From Roseiarcus sp963820095 (GTDB taxonomy: Bacteria > Pseudomonadota > Alphaproteobacteria > Rhizobiales > Beijerinckiaceae), in the NCBI GenBank assembly GCA_963820095.1, contig CAWFZA010000040.1, forward strand, positions 1 to 64,000: DNA of 64,000 nucleotides, written 5' to 3'. Below the pieces are notes generated by a model that was not told where the DNA came from, ran no database searches, and saw nothing but the letters and a program-made list of their open reading frames with translations. This document shows positions 53,875-62,242 of the stretch, piece after piece (the first letter of the stretch is position 1; the number at the start of each line of letters is the position of its first letter). The position numbers were made by a program, and so were the translations under genes.

Positions 53875-54378
53875 TCAGTAGCCGGGGTGGACGACCGGCG
53901 CTCCGAAAGCGCCGCCCACCACCTCGAACGGCGCCGTGGCCACTGTCCCGGCGGCATTGAACGGCGCGGCGAAAGGGGCGCCATAGGCGTAGCTCGATGG
54001 AGGCGGGGAGCCGAACAGCGCCGCCACGCCGCCCAGCACGCCGCCCACGACCCCCTGCACGATCATGCCGGCGCCGGTAAAGACTCCGCCCACCGCATAG
54101 CCGGTTCCACCCACGACGCTGCCGACCGCTCCCACCGGTCCCCAGACGTAGCCCGGGCTCTGCACGATCACCGCTTCTTGCGGATGAACGATGATCTGAC
54201 GACCCTCGCGATAGTGGGCGTAGTGGTGATAGCGGGCGTGCGCGTAATGCGTGTAATGCGTGTGCGTGTAGTGTCTCTGCCCATAATGCTGTTGCGCCGA
54301 CGCTGGCGCCGCGACCGCGAACGCCAGCGTCGACAATCCAACCGTCGCCGCGGACAGAAGAACAGGGCTGAATGGCAT
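53875..54378 (-). CDS. Exported protein with His/Tyr-rich segment and glycine-rich hydrophobic tail
   Basis: A 167-residue protein. Signal peptide MPFSPVLLSAATVGLSTLAF ending ASA. Next comes a striking run of about 30 residues in which His and Tyr alternate in HYTH and HYAH units (residues about 31-56), then EGRQIIVHPQEAVIVQSPG and a glycine/valine-rich stretch with repeated GxxxG spacing (VGAVGSVVGGTGYAVGGVFT, GVVGGVLGGVAALFG), and a Pro/Ala-rich end. ATG 54378 has AAAGGAG upstream; the frame extends further but not plausibly. The His cluster could bind metal. No known family recognised. Confidence 0.7.
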   Translation of the reverse strand: MPFSPVLLSAATVGLSTLAFAVAAPASAQQHYGQRHYTHTHYTHYAHARYHHYAHYREGRQIIVHPQEAVIVQSPGYVWGPVGAVGSVVGGTGYAVGGVFTGAGMIVQGVVGGVLGGVAALFGSPPPSSYAYGAPFAAPFNAAGTVATAPFEVVGGAFGAPVVHPGY

Positions 54379-54889
54379 GAGACCAACTCCTTTAACTTGG
54401 TAAGCCGCGCTATCGCTCGAAATCGAGGCTTCGAGTTTTGCCAAAAGCAAAGTATTCCGAGCGGGCGCTCAAGATCAAGTCCATGGAGCCTGCCTTAAGC
54501 GTTCGCTCGTGCGATGCGGCCCTTCCCCCGACGTCCGATGGATGGCTTCGGCTCGGCGGACAGCGCGTCGGACCTCATCGAAGGGGTTCCCTCAAACCAA
54601 TCCATATTCCAACAATATGGCAGCGCCCAGTTTTGTTCCAAAGTGGCGCGCCTGATGGGATGACACTGGGCGCTGTTATGTGATGGTTATTTCAAAATAT
54701 CTTGTGAAGGGGCATTCGCCTGGAGCAGAGTTCGCTGTCGGACCCGAGCGGAGTTCGCGGCAGGACAGAACTGCGGCCTCTCGAAACTCAGACTGCTCTG
54801 GGTTGCGAGAGGCTGCTATTGAAAAGGAGTTTCAGGGGACGGTTCAGCGCGTGTACAGCGCATCATCCACGATGGTGACTTTTTCTTGC
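54379..54889. other. Non-coding accessory gap with an 11-base inverted repeat
   Basis: About 510 bases with no convincing gene; the frames on either strand lack ribosome sites and family resemblance. It contains a perfect inverted repeat CAGCGCCCAGT (54621-54631) / ACTGGGCGCTG (54665-54675) with 33 bases between. The right half (54676 on) is markedly richer in A and T and continues into the YHS-domain gene. The palindrome may be a hairpin, a terminator-like stem without T-run, or the end of a lost element. Confidence 0.5.
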
Positions 54890-55360
54890 TTATTTCGTTG
54901 GCTCAGGCGTGTCCTTCACCGTCGCCCAATTTTTGTCGCTGCGGCTAATATTTTCGGCTTCATTCTTGCGCCACTCAGTCGTCCAGTATTTCGTATGATT
55001 TATGTACAGTTTACCGTTGACGATGGTGAAAGCCTCAGGATCGACCGTATCTTTGTGGCCGTTCTCGTATGAGACGCCCATGGCGCAATGACCATCATAT
55101 TGAGCCGCATATTTTTCAGGATTCGCGAGGAAGAGGTCGAGATCCTGTTTGTTGGCGAATTGCCAGCGCGCGTCATGCCAGACAGTCTGATAGTCAAGAC
55201 TACCAGGAACTGCCTTTCCGACAGTAAAATAAGCAACAGTATCATAGCCGCCAATCGCTAATCTCGGCTTTCCGCCCATCTCTGGCGCTGTATCGGCAAA
55301 GGCAGGGCAAGCGAAGAGTGTGAGTGTTAACGCAGTAAGTATCTTGGTGGACGCGCGCAT
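54890..55360 (-). CDS. Exported YHS-domain protein
   Basis: A 156-residue protein with signal peptide (MRASTKILTALTLTLFACPA ending AFA) and a YHS-type domain: LAIGGYDTVAYFTVGKAVPG, WQFANKQDLDLFLANPEKYA, GHCAMGVSYENGHKDTVDPE, FTIVNGKLYINHTKYW. YHS proteins are thought to bind metal or sit next to copper/heavy-metal enzymes. ATG 55360 follows AAGGAG. Two 60-base lines inside the gene have 45-48% G+C, against 65% for a sample of the neighbouring gene, so it probably came by transfer. Confidence 0.88.
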   Translation of the reverse strand: MRASTKILTALTLTLFACPAFADTAPEMGGKPRLAIGGYDTVAYFTVGKAVPGSLDYQTVWHDARWQFANKQDLDLFLANPEKYAAQYDGHCAMGVSYENGHKDTVDPEAFTIVNGKLYINHTKYWTTEWRKNEAENISRSDKNWATVKDTPEPTK

Positions 55361-55506
55361 TTTTTAGCTCCTTAAGATGATTAGGATGCAGGCCGACGCT
55401 GTCATTCCCGCCGGAGGTGCGCATCACCCGAACGGGTGAAATCGGCCTTGGTCCTTTCTCCCCACCGGCCGAAGTGCTAGTTTCACTCTAAGCGCGGAGC
55501 AGCCCC

Positions 55507-56622
55507 ATGCCCCTGACGGAAAGAACCGAGCGCGCTCTTGAGGCTTGCCATGATGCAATCCTCGCCCCGATGCTTTGGCCGTCGTCCCTGCAATCGCTGG
55601 CCGAATCGTTCGGCGCGGCCAGTTGCACTGTGTTTGACCACGACCCCGAAAACCCGCCAGCGCCGGTCCCGATGTCGGTAGGACACGAGGCCTTTTTCGA
55701 CCTCTGGCTGCGCAACCAAGCCCATGCTCCAGATCCGCACGTCGGACCGTACCTTCAAAAATGTACGTCATTCATAAGGGCGGGTCGGGCCTCAGCCCTC
55801 GAACACGACCTCTCGAGCGAGGAAGAACGCAGAACGCTGCCCTTTTTCCAGGAAACGGCGCGTCCGGGGAAACGCGAATGGCTTGCAATGGCCTTTTTTT
55901 CGGTCGAGGGCGGCGATTGGTGCTTCCCGATCTATCGCGGTGACGATCGCGGCCCGTTCACGCCGGAAGACGCGCGAACCCTCGCCGGAGTTGGGCCCTA
56001 CGTCGCCAAACTTGTCGGCCTGGCCCAGAAGTTCGCCGCGTTCGATGTCGCGTCGAAACTCTCAACACTTGAGCGCGTGAGCTGCGCCGCCGTCGTCATC
56101 GATGGCGCCGGCCGCGCGATCCAAATAAATCTCCCTGCGCAAAATCTGCTCGGCGCAAACTTCCATCTGGCCCGGGGTCGCCCCACGGCGTACGATCCAG
56201 CCAGCAACCGCCGGCTGCAGCAGCTGGTTTCGTTTGCTTTGCACGCGGAGCACGGCAGCGTTCAGCCCTATGCGCCGATCGTTGTCGATCGGGATGAAGC
56301 GCCCTGGCTTCTGGTTGAGGCGATGCCGGTCACGGCGTTCGGCAGCGATTTCTTCAGCTCGGGTCGCGTCATCCTTCTTCTGACCGATCTAAGCTCGCCG
56401 CTGCGGCCGGAAGCAACGCACCTGTGCGTCGCGTTCGGCCTGACGGTCGCGGAGGCGAAGTTGGCTGCGAAACTGGCTTCCGGCTCAGGAATCCATAACG
56501 CAGCGGCTGCGCTGGGCGTAAGCCGTGAGACAGCCCGCACCCAGCTAAAAGCCGTGTTTGCCAAAACAAACACCCGCCGCCAGGCGGAACTTGCCGCACT
56601 GGTCGCGCGTCTTCGGTCTTAG
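55507..56622 (+). CDS. LuxR-family transcriptional regulator
   Basis: A 371-residue regulator with an N-terminal sensory region of unknown type (FGAASCTVFDHDPENPPAPV, PFFQETARPGKREWLAMAFF) and a C-terminal LuxR HTH (LCVAFGLTVAEAKLAAKLAS, GVSRETARTQLKAVFAKTNT). ATG 55507 has GGAG at about ten bases. The stop TAG at 56620-56622 lies exactly where the left end of an IS remnant begins (AGTGTCTGTCC), so the insertion may have set the present C-terminus. It is divergent from the YHS gene. Confidence 0.85.
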   Translation: MPLTERTERALEACHDAILAPMLWPSSLQSLAESFGAASCTVFDHDPENPPAPVPMSVGHEAFFDLWLRNQAHAPDPHVGPYLQKCTSFIRAGRASALEHDLSSEEERRTLPFFQETARPGKREWLAMAFFSVEGGDWCFPIYRGDDRGPFTPEDARTLAGVGPYVAKLVGLAQKFAAFDVASKLSTLERVSCAAVVIDGAGRAIQINLPAQNLLGANFHLARGRPTAYDPASNRRLQQLVSFALHAEHGSVQPYAPIVVDRDEAPWLLVEAMPVTAFGSDFFSSGRVILLLTDLSSPLRPEATHLCVAFGLTVAEAKLAAKLASGSGIHNAAAALGVSRETARTQLKAVFAKTNTRRQAELAALVARLRS

Positions 56623-57002
56623 TGTCTGTCCGGGAAGAGATTGAATCGACTGAGTCATTTGTGATTCAAGGGAAGCGGGCTGATTCTTTGGGGAGCCGCC
56701 GCCGATGTGGACGAAGGAAAACCGCGCTCGCTACGACCGCAGCCGACTGCGCTATCCGTCTGACCTGACCGATGAGGAGTGGGCGCTGATCGAGCCGCAT
56801 ATTCCACCGGCCAAGCGCGGCGGCAACCAGCGAACGGTGAAGCTGCGCGAGGTCGTCAACGGCCTGATGTACATCCTGAGCGCCGGTTGCCAGTGGCGGG
56901 CGATCCCGAAAGACCTGCCGCCGCGCTCGACGTTGTACGATTATTTTGATTTGTGGAACTGAGACGGCACGCTCGATCGGATCCATGACGCCCTCTATGG
57001 AT
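56621..57002 (+). mobile_element. IS5-family element remnant (left end plus 5' part of transposase)
   Basis: The element begins near 56621 with AGTGTCTGTCCGGGAAGAG, typical of left ends of IS5/IS1031-type sequences, then has the transposase start at 56705. Recognisable similarity stops near 57000 (HDALYG) and no right inverted repeat was seen before the fumarase gene ends at 57052. The right two thirds are missing. It lies between luxR and the convergent fumarase gene. Confidence 0.7.
56705..57002 (+). pseudogene. IS5-family transposase N-terminal fragment, DUF4096 type
   Basis: The frame from ATG 56705 gives RYDRSRLRYPSDLTDEEWAL, IPPAKRGGNQRTVKLREVVN, LMYILSAGCQWRAIPKDLPP then RSTLYDYFDLWN and a TGA at 56960-56962. 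In relatives the next residues are W-DGTL; here DGTLDRIHDALYG continues after TGA, so TGG became TGA. The catalytic DDE part is missing. Inactive. Confidence 0.85.
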
Positions 57003-57051
57003 GGTCTTTCCTTCCGCATGCTGGCGCGGTCGAGGGGCCGCGGCCGCATCC

Positions 57052-58629
57052 TCATGGCCTCGCGACTTGGTTCGGGCCAGCGGGGGACTGGCCCATCGAG
57101 GCGGCCGCTCCCGACCGGGTGAAGACGGGGCGCCGCCATCGCGCGGGGCCCGTCTCATGAATGGAGGCCCCGCGGCTGTCGACCGCCACCGTCACCGGCA
57201 TGTTCTCGACGACGAATTCGTGGATCGCCTCCATGCCGAGGTCGGCGAAGGCGAGCACGCGGGCCGACCTCACGGCCTTGGACACCAGATAGGCCGCCCC
57301 GCCGACCGCGATGAGGTAGGCGGCGCCGTGGCGCTTGATCGCCTCGATCGCCCCTGGCCCACGCTCGGCTTTGCCGATCATGACCAGGAGGCCCGTCGCC
57401 GCCAGCACCGTCTCGGTGAACGCGTCCATGCGCGTCGATGTCGTCGGGCCAGCCGGTCCGACGACCTCGTCGCGCACGGCGGCGACAGGGCCGACGTAGT
57501 AGATCGCCCGATCCTTGAAATCGACCGGCAGCGGCTCGCCTGCCGCGATCATGGACGCGAGCCGCGCGTGAGCGGCGTCGCGGCCGGTCAGCAGGCGCCC
57601 CGAAAGGAGCAGCGTTTCGCCCGCTCGCCAGGTGGCCACCTCCGCCCGCGTCAAGCGATCGAGGTCCACCCGCCGAGCCGCGGCCGCCTGTTCGCCGATC
57701 GACAGGTCGGGCCAGAGCGACAGGTCGGGCGGCGTCAGCGCCGCCGGCCCCGACCCGTCGAGGCTGAACGTGATGTGACGGTCGGCGGCGCATTGAGGGA
57801 TGAGTCCAACCGGCTTGGAGGCGGCGTGGCATGGGAAGGAGCGAATCTTCACGTCGAGCACCGTCGTCAGGCCGCCGAGACCCTGCGCCCCGACGCCAAG
57901 CGCGTTGATCCGGTCGTAGATCTCGATCCGCATGTCCTCGAGTGGCGACGACGGTCCTCGCCGCAGCAGGTCCGCCATGTCGATGGGCTCCATCAAGGCC
58001 TCCTTGGCCATGCCCATCGCCATTTCGGCGGAGCCGCCGACCCCGATGCCGAGGAGTCCGGGCGGGCACCAACCCGCGCCCAGCGTCTCGACCGTCTGCA
58101 CCACCCAGTCCGTGACCGAACCCGCGGGCGGGAGGTTCACGAACTTGGCCTTGTTCTCGGAGCCGCCCCCCTTGGCGGCCACCGTCACGGTGACTTCATC
58201 GCCGGCCACCATCTCGAAGTGGACGACGGCGGGCGTGTTGTCGCGCGTGTTGATCCGGCCGGCGATCGGATCGCGCACGATGGAGGCGCGCAGAGGATTG
58301 TCCGGATGGGTGTAGGCCTGGCGCACCGCCTGATTGACGAGGTCCGCGACGGGCCGCTCGCTGTCGATCCGGGCTCCCATGCCGATCTTGACGAATACGT
58401 TGACGACGCCGGTGTCCTGACAGATCGGCCTTCGTCCGAAGGCCGCCATGCGGGAATTGACGAGGATCTGAGCCATCGCGTCGCGAGCGGCCGGGCTTTC
58501 CTCCCGGGCGTGGCTCTCCGCGAGCGCCCGGATGAAGCTCGGAGGATGATAGACGGCGATATATTGAAGGGCGTCGGCGATGCTGGCGACGAAGTCGTCC
58601 TCGCGGATCAGGCGCGGCGCCGTAGTCAT
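57052..58629 (-). CDS. fumA: Fumarate hydratase, class I
   Basis: A 525-residue oxygen-sensitive 4Fe-4S hydratase that interconverts fumarate and malate. The N-terminal part has RPICQDTGVVNVFVKIGMGA (cluster Cys in CQDTG), AKGGGSENKAKFVNLPPAGS, WCPPGLLGIGVGGSAEMAMG; the C-terminal part has VVGPAGPTTSTRMDAFTETV and MIGKAERGPGAIEAIKRHGA. A perfect AAAGGAGG precedes ATG 58629. The last 45 codons run Arg/Pro/Ala-rich (VFTRSGAAASMGQSPAGPN) and may have been changed by the IS5 insertion close to its stop. Class I form fits a single-gene fumarase. Confidence 0.92.
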   Translation of the reverse strand: MTTAPRLIREDDFVASIADALQYIAVYHPPSFIRALAESHAREESPAARDAMAQILVNSRMAAFGRRPICQDTGVVNVFVKIGMGARIDSERPVADLVNQAVRQAYTHPDNPLRASIVRDPIAGRINTRDNTPAVVHFEMVAGDEVTVTVAAKGGGSENKAKFVNLPPAGSVTDWVVQTVETLGAGWCPPGLLGIGVGGSAEMAMGMAKEALMEPIDMADLLRRGPSSPLEDMRIEIYDRINALGVGAQGLGGLTTVLDVKIRSFPCHAASKPVGLIPQCAADRHITFSLDGSGPAALTPPDLSLWPDLSIGEQAAAARRVDLDRLTRAEVATWRAGETLLLSGRLLTGRDAAHARLASMIAAGEPLPVDFKDRAIYYVGPVAAVRDEVVGPAGPTTSTRMDAFTETVLAATGLLVMIGKAERGPGAIEAIKRHGAAYLIAVGGAAYLVSKAVRSARVLAFADLGMEAIHEFVVENMPVTVAVDSRGASIHETGPARWRRPVFTRSGAAASMGQSPAGPNQVARP

Positions 58630-58740
58630 TGGAACCTCCTTTCGACCTCGCGCCCGCGCGCCCCGCGGGAAAGCGGTGCGGATCTGCGCGGCGCATTGTT
58701 GAAAGACAAGCGAATTGAGCGCTGAGCGGGGATTTACGGG

Positions 58741-58975
58741 CTAGGCGCGGGCGCCGGTTCTTCGCGCCGCCCGATAGCCAGCGACGCCAAGGCCGGCAAA
58801 GCCGAGCAACATCATGGCCCAGGTGGAGGGTTCAGGAACGTCCCCGATGACAAGTGTGAAGTTCTGGTTCGGCCCGCCCCCCATTCGTAGGCGCCAGTGT
58901 TGCCGAGATTGCCATCTTCTTCCTCCTGCTGCCGCTTCGACGAACGGAACAAAAAATCTGTTCGAGAGATTCAAA
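58741..58975 (-). pseudogene. PEP-CTERM protein fragment
   Basis: The end of a frame reads FTLVIGDVPEPSTWAMMLLG then FAGLGVAGYRAARRTGARA: a PEP motif, a hydrophobic segment and an Arg-rich tail, the PEP-CTERM sorting signal removed by exosortase. A run of six plus-strand C at 58877-58882 separates it from QEEEDGNLGNTGAYEW in another frame, consistent with one missing base. Above that I find no start codon or clear protein. Only a 3' remnant or a badly read gene. Confidence 0.6.
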
Positions 58976-59023
58976 TCGGCGCGGCGATACCCAGTTCGAG
59001 GCTGAGTCGGGTTCCAGGCCGCG

Positions 59024-59419
59024 CTATTTGTGGGCGAGGGCTTTTTCGATGTAACCCCTCCAGGTTTCATTGCCAAAGTCGGCAATGTCGTCGATCTTCC
59101 AGGTCGGACCCTCGCGGCGCATCCATAATTTTTGGGTTCCGGAAAAGGCGGTCTTGTCCTTGTCCAGATTAGTCCCGCCAAGGTGCATTTCGACGGTGGC
59201 GGCGTTCGGCGTCTCCGCAACAATGTCGACGCCCTGTAAATTCACAGAGTTCACCCCTTGGCCCGTAAACGGATCCGCGTCGATAATACTGTCGGATCGC
59301 GCAATTCCACGGTCCCATACCGACATGAACTGAGCGGTGAAGTGCTTGCGCATGACCGGATCGGACGCGAAGGGTCCCATTTGGCCCTTGCCGTACATGG
59401 CGATGACTTCCGCGAGCAC
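59024..59419 (-). CDS. DUF3828-like small protein, N-terminus uncertain
   Basis: About 131 residues from GTG 59419: AEVIAMYGKGQMGPFASDPV, FTAQFMSVWDRGIARSDSI, GVDIVAETPNAATVEMHLGG, WKIDDIADFGNETWRGYIEK. The pattern is like DUF3828 proteins, which normally have a signal peptide. Here the frame is open upstream only to the TGA of the preceding gene at 59465-59467, so either the start is GTG 59419 or an N-terminal exported part was lost. Ends KALAHK at 59024. Confidence 0.65.
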   Translation of the reverse strand: MLAEVIAMYGKGQMGPFASDPVMRKHFTAQFMSVWDRGIARSDSIIDADPFTGQGVNSVNLQGVDIVAETPNAATVEMHLGGTNLDKDKTAFSGTQKLWMRREGPTWKIDDIADFGNETWRGYIEKALAHK

Positions 59420-59464
59420 CGCTCTGATCGGGCCGAGCGATTTTGCGTTCTTGATTCCGGCCGT

Positions 59465-59929
59465 TCAACTCGTTGCCGGGGCAGGCATATCCACGAAGGA
59501 CGAGCCGTTCCAGGATTTGACGACCTCGCAAATCTCGGTCGGGTCTTTTCGACACGCGAAGCCCGGGAGGCCAACAACCATCACCGGCCGCCCCTGGACC
59601 TCGCGAAACTCGATCCTCTTGACATTGTCATCGACGACCTTGGCGTAGGCGCCATTTGGAAGGGAGGCAAAAACCTGGGTCTCACAGCCGAGCGAGCCGC
59701 AGAACGCCCGCCGATCCCCGTCACAAGTGAACGCCTCATAGTCCAGCACGAAGTCCGGCCGGCCGTCCCCGTTGATATCCTTGCGTGTTATGAAGCCTTT
59801 TTCGATTGCTACCGTTTTGCAGCCACGCTTGTTTTCGGCGATCGCCTTCTGAACAGCGGGCGGAAGGTCTTCGGCCGTCGCTCCCCCGATTGCAAAAGCG
59901 AACGCGACAATTGACAGGAAGAAACGCAC
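59465..59929 (-). CDS. Exported protein with EF-hand-like calcium loop
   Basis: A 154-residue protein from GTG 59929 (GGGAG upstream) with signal peptide RFFLSIVAFAFAIGGATA. It has Cys pairs (CKTVAIE, CDGDRRAFCGSLGCE, FACRKDPTEICEV) and a loop DINGDGRPDFVLDYE of the D-x-N-x-D-G dockerin/EF-hand type. No enzyme motif. Its stop TGA at 59465 lies just before the frame of the following DUF3828-like gene, so the two are an operon. Confidence 0.75.
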   Translation of the reverse strand: MRFFLSIVAFAFAIGGATAEDLPPAVQKAIAENKRGCKTVAIEKGFITRKDINGDGRPDFVLDYEAFTCDGDRRAFCGSLGCETQVFASLPNGAYAKVVDDNVKRIEFREVQGRPVMVVGLPGFACRKDPTEICEVVKSWNGSSFVDMPAPATS

Positions 59930-60355
59930 CGCCCGCTCCCTCACAGCAACAGATGCTGCGCGATCCTCCGTTCCGCGATAGGCCGAAGTCAAGCGCCGCT
60001 CCCCGCTGGCGATCCACATATCTCCACACGCTACGAGAGAGGTGAGCTCAGGGCCGCCTGCGGCGCGAGTTTGAACCAGCGAGATACGTTGTCCTTCCGC
60101 TGCCAGATGAGACTTCGTCAGACGGCTCACGTGGGTTGCATTGTTCGGGTCCCGTCTTTGGTTGAGGATGGGGACGCCGGCGGGTGCTCCGATCGTGGGT
60201 TTGGTCCTTGAAAGACCGTGGCCATCTCGGACCCGCCGGCGTCGCGGTCTGACACGCGAACGGTAGTCTGGGCTCTGACGCCCGTATGCAATCCGGCGTG
60301 CGACCAAAGGTCTCATCTCAGACTGTCCGGGGGCGCGACGCAAGGCAATGGCGAA

Positions 60356-61233
60356 GATCTTGTCGGAGTGGACGTTTCGAAGGCCTGGATCGACGTTTGC
60401 CTCTCTGGCTCGAGGCATGTCGAACGGGTCGCCAATACCCCGGAGGCCCTTGCGGCGTGGATCGGGCAGGCCCGGCCGGCGCTTGTGGCCATGGAGCCGA
60501 CCGGCGGCTACGAGCGCCCGCTCTGTTCGGCGCTCGCGCAAGCGGGCGTTCGCTATGTGAAGCTGCACCCCAACACGATCCTGGCTTTTCGCAAGGCCCA
60601 GGGCCTGCGCGCCAAGACCGACCGGATCGACGCGATGCTGATCGCCCGCTATCTCGCCGACGCGGTCAGGCGCGCCGATCTGCCCGCGACGTTCCGCGCC
60701 GATGAGCGCCTGAGGGCGCTGGCCGCCCGCCGCAGGCAGCTTGTCGACGCCCGCCAAGCGGAACGGTGTCGCGCCGATCTGGCGAGCGATCCGATCGTCC
60801 GGGAAAGCCTGGCGGCGGTGATCGCGGCGCTGACCCAGAGCCTCGATCGCCTCGCCAAGGCTTTGCGGGGGGTGCGCGGCGTCGGCCCGGTCGTCGCCGC
60901 GACGCTGGTCGCCGACCTGCCGGAGCTCGGCCGCCTGACCGGAAAACAGATCGCAGCCCTCGTCGGGCTCGCCCCCACACGCACGAAAGCGGAAAAAAGC
61001 GCGGCCAGGCCAAAACCGGCCACGGAAGACCGCTGGTGCGCAGCGCCTTGTTCAACGCCGCCCGGGCCGCCATCCGCCATCCTTCCCCGATGGAAGACTT
61101 CTACAATCGCCTCGTCGAAACCAATCATCGTCCCGGAAAAGTCGCCTCGATCGCCGTCATGCGAAAGATCCTGGTCATCGCCAACGCCGTCGCTCGAGAC
61201 CACTTCCAAGAAAGCCAGCCTCGAACCGCTTGA
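60356..61233 (+). pseudogene. IS110-family transposase, frameshifted
   Basis: Homology begins at DLVGVDVSKAWIDVCLSG (the DEDD catalytic start, first Asp in GVDVSK), continues MEPTGGYERPL, AKTDRIDAMLIARYLADAV, then the transposase_20 part LRGVRGVGPVVAATLVADLP, ELGRLTGKQIAALVGLAP. At a CCCCC run near 60972-60976 one base is missing; the frame then continues HESGKKRGQAKTGHGRPLVR, SALFNAARAAIRHPSPMEDF, KVASIAVMRKILVIANAVAR to a stop at 61233. The upstream start codon is not obvious (frame open to GTG 60218). Probably inactive or misread. Confidence 0.8.
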
Positions 61234-61256
61234 CGCCATCCACGGTAGGTGGCCGG

Positions 61257-61293
61257 TCGATCCCCGGATCAAGTCCGGGGACGGCCATGACGC
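61257..61293. repeat. Short interspersed repeat with CCCCGGATCAAGTCCGGGG hairpin
   Basis: The hairpin CCCCGGA-TCAAG-TCCGGGG lies at about 61262-61280, inside GATCCCCGGATCAAGTCCGG followed by GGACGGCCATGACG. Motifs ending ATCAAGTCCGGGGATGACG are common intergenic repeats in alphaproteobacteria (general knowledge). It overlaps the end of the IS110 region. Confidence 0.55.
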
Positions 61294-61448
61294 TTCATGA
61301 CTTGTTTCGCCCTCCTGGGGCCCAAAACCCAGTGGGCCAACGCATAACGCCATAAGAGCAACTCTGGCTCCTCATGGCGTCGGCGGTCGACGCTCGACCG
61401 CGCCTTGGAGCGAAATGTCATTACCGTCACTCTGGACGGCGCCAAGCC

Positions 61449-61892
61449 TCAGGCCGCAGCATCCGCCCGGATGCGGTCGACCATCGCGCGCACGCCGTTT
61501 GAGCGTTGCGGCGTCAGGTGCTGCTCAAGGCCGAGCGCACGAAAAGCGGCGACCGCGTCTATGGCGAGAATCTGCTTAGGCGTCCGGTCGGAAAAAAGCG
61601 CCAGCGCAATCGCGATCAGGCCGCGCACCAGGTGGGAGTCGCTGTCCCCCCGATAGTGCAAGATTTTTTCGCCTTGCGCGCTGGTTCTCGGCTCGCAGTC
61701 CAGCCAGACTTGGCTGACGCAGCCCCGGACTTTGTTGGTGTTGTTGTGAGCCTCGGGGCTCAACGGTTCGAGCGAATGGCCCAGTTCGATTACGTAGCGG
61801 TACCGGTCCTCCCACTCATCGAGAGAGGCGAAATCATCGCGGATGATGTCAATTGCCGACAACGGATGCGCCAAGCTGGTTGTGTCGTCCAT
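61449..61892 (-). CDS. sufE: Cysteine desulfuration protein SufE
   Basis: A 147-residue SufE: IIRDDFASLDEWEDRYRYVI, ELGHSLEPLSPEAHNNTNKV and the persulfide-accepting Cys in RGCVSQVWLDCE, then RGLIAIALALFSDRTPKQIL. It takes sulfur from SufS and passes it to the SufBCD scaffold. ATG 61892 with AAGGA upstream. No other suf genes in the window. Confidence 0.92.
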   Translation of the reverse strand: MDDTTSLAHPLSAIDIIRDDFASLDEWEDRYRYVIELGHSLEPLSPEAHNNTNKVRGCVSQVWLDCEPRTSAQGEKILHYRGDSDSHLVRGLIAIALALFSDRTPKQILAIDAVAAFRALGLEQHLTPQRSNGVRAMVDRIRADAAA

Positions 61893-62242
61893 GGTCCTTA
61901 TATGGGCGCCGCTCGGTCATCGACCAGCGCCCCCTTTGCCCGATCTCCCCGCATGGATCGCGGACCGGCTCGACGCCCTGTCAGACCGCACGGTCTCCTG
62001 CCGAAACGAAGCGCCGAAGTAAAGCGTAAACCATGGTGAAAGACCACTCACACCAAAGGACGACCAGAGGCCGCGCCGGACTCTAGACTTAAGATTGGCT
62101 TAAGAAGCGGGCGCCATTTTGAGGAAACGCGCGACGGTCCCAAAGTCGGCAAGGGATCGGTCGGGGACCGCCCGCTTCTCATGCCCAACTTTTTCAAACG
62201 CGAAACAGAGTTGAACGGCGCCGTGCTCTCAGGAGTGAAGAC
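61893..62242. other. Intergenic region, 350 bases, no gene found
   Basis: Divergent gap between sufE and the envelope-protein gene. A short frame from ATG 62180 (MPNFFKRETELNGAVLSG) ends at a TAG near 62248 and could be an alternative N-terminus of the next gene if one base is missing. GACCGCACGGTC near 61975 is a small palindrome. TTAAGATTGGCTTAAGA near 62088 is the only AT-rich stretch. Confidence 0.5.

Larger units (their letters stand above)
60140..61300 (+). mobile_element. IS110-family element, degenerate
   Basis: The region holds an IS110/IS1111 transposase with flanks of the usual kind on the left (about 60140-60350, no open gene). IS110 elements lack long terminal inverted repeats, so edges are approximate. 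On the right a short interspersed repeat begins at about 61257. It is bounded by the exported-protein gene and sufE. Confidence 0.65.

Noticed and set aside
54438..54683. Small plus-strand frame in the gap before the YHS gene
   Set aside because: No ribosome site, no hydrophobic or domain pattern, and it crosses the palindrome; probably chance.
57001..58725. 574-codon plus-strand frame opposite the fumarase gene
   Set aside because: Shadow; the minus strand has the fumarase with a perfect ribosome site.
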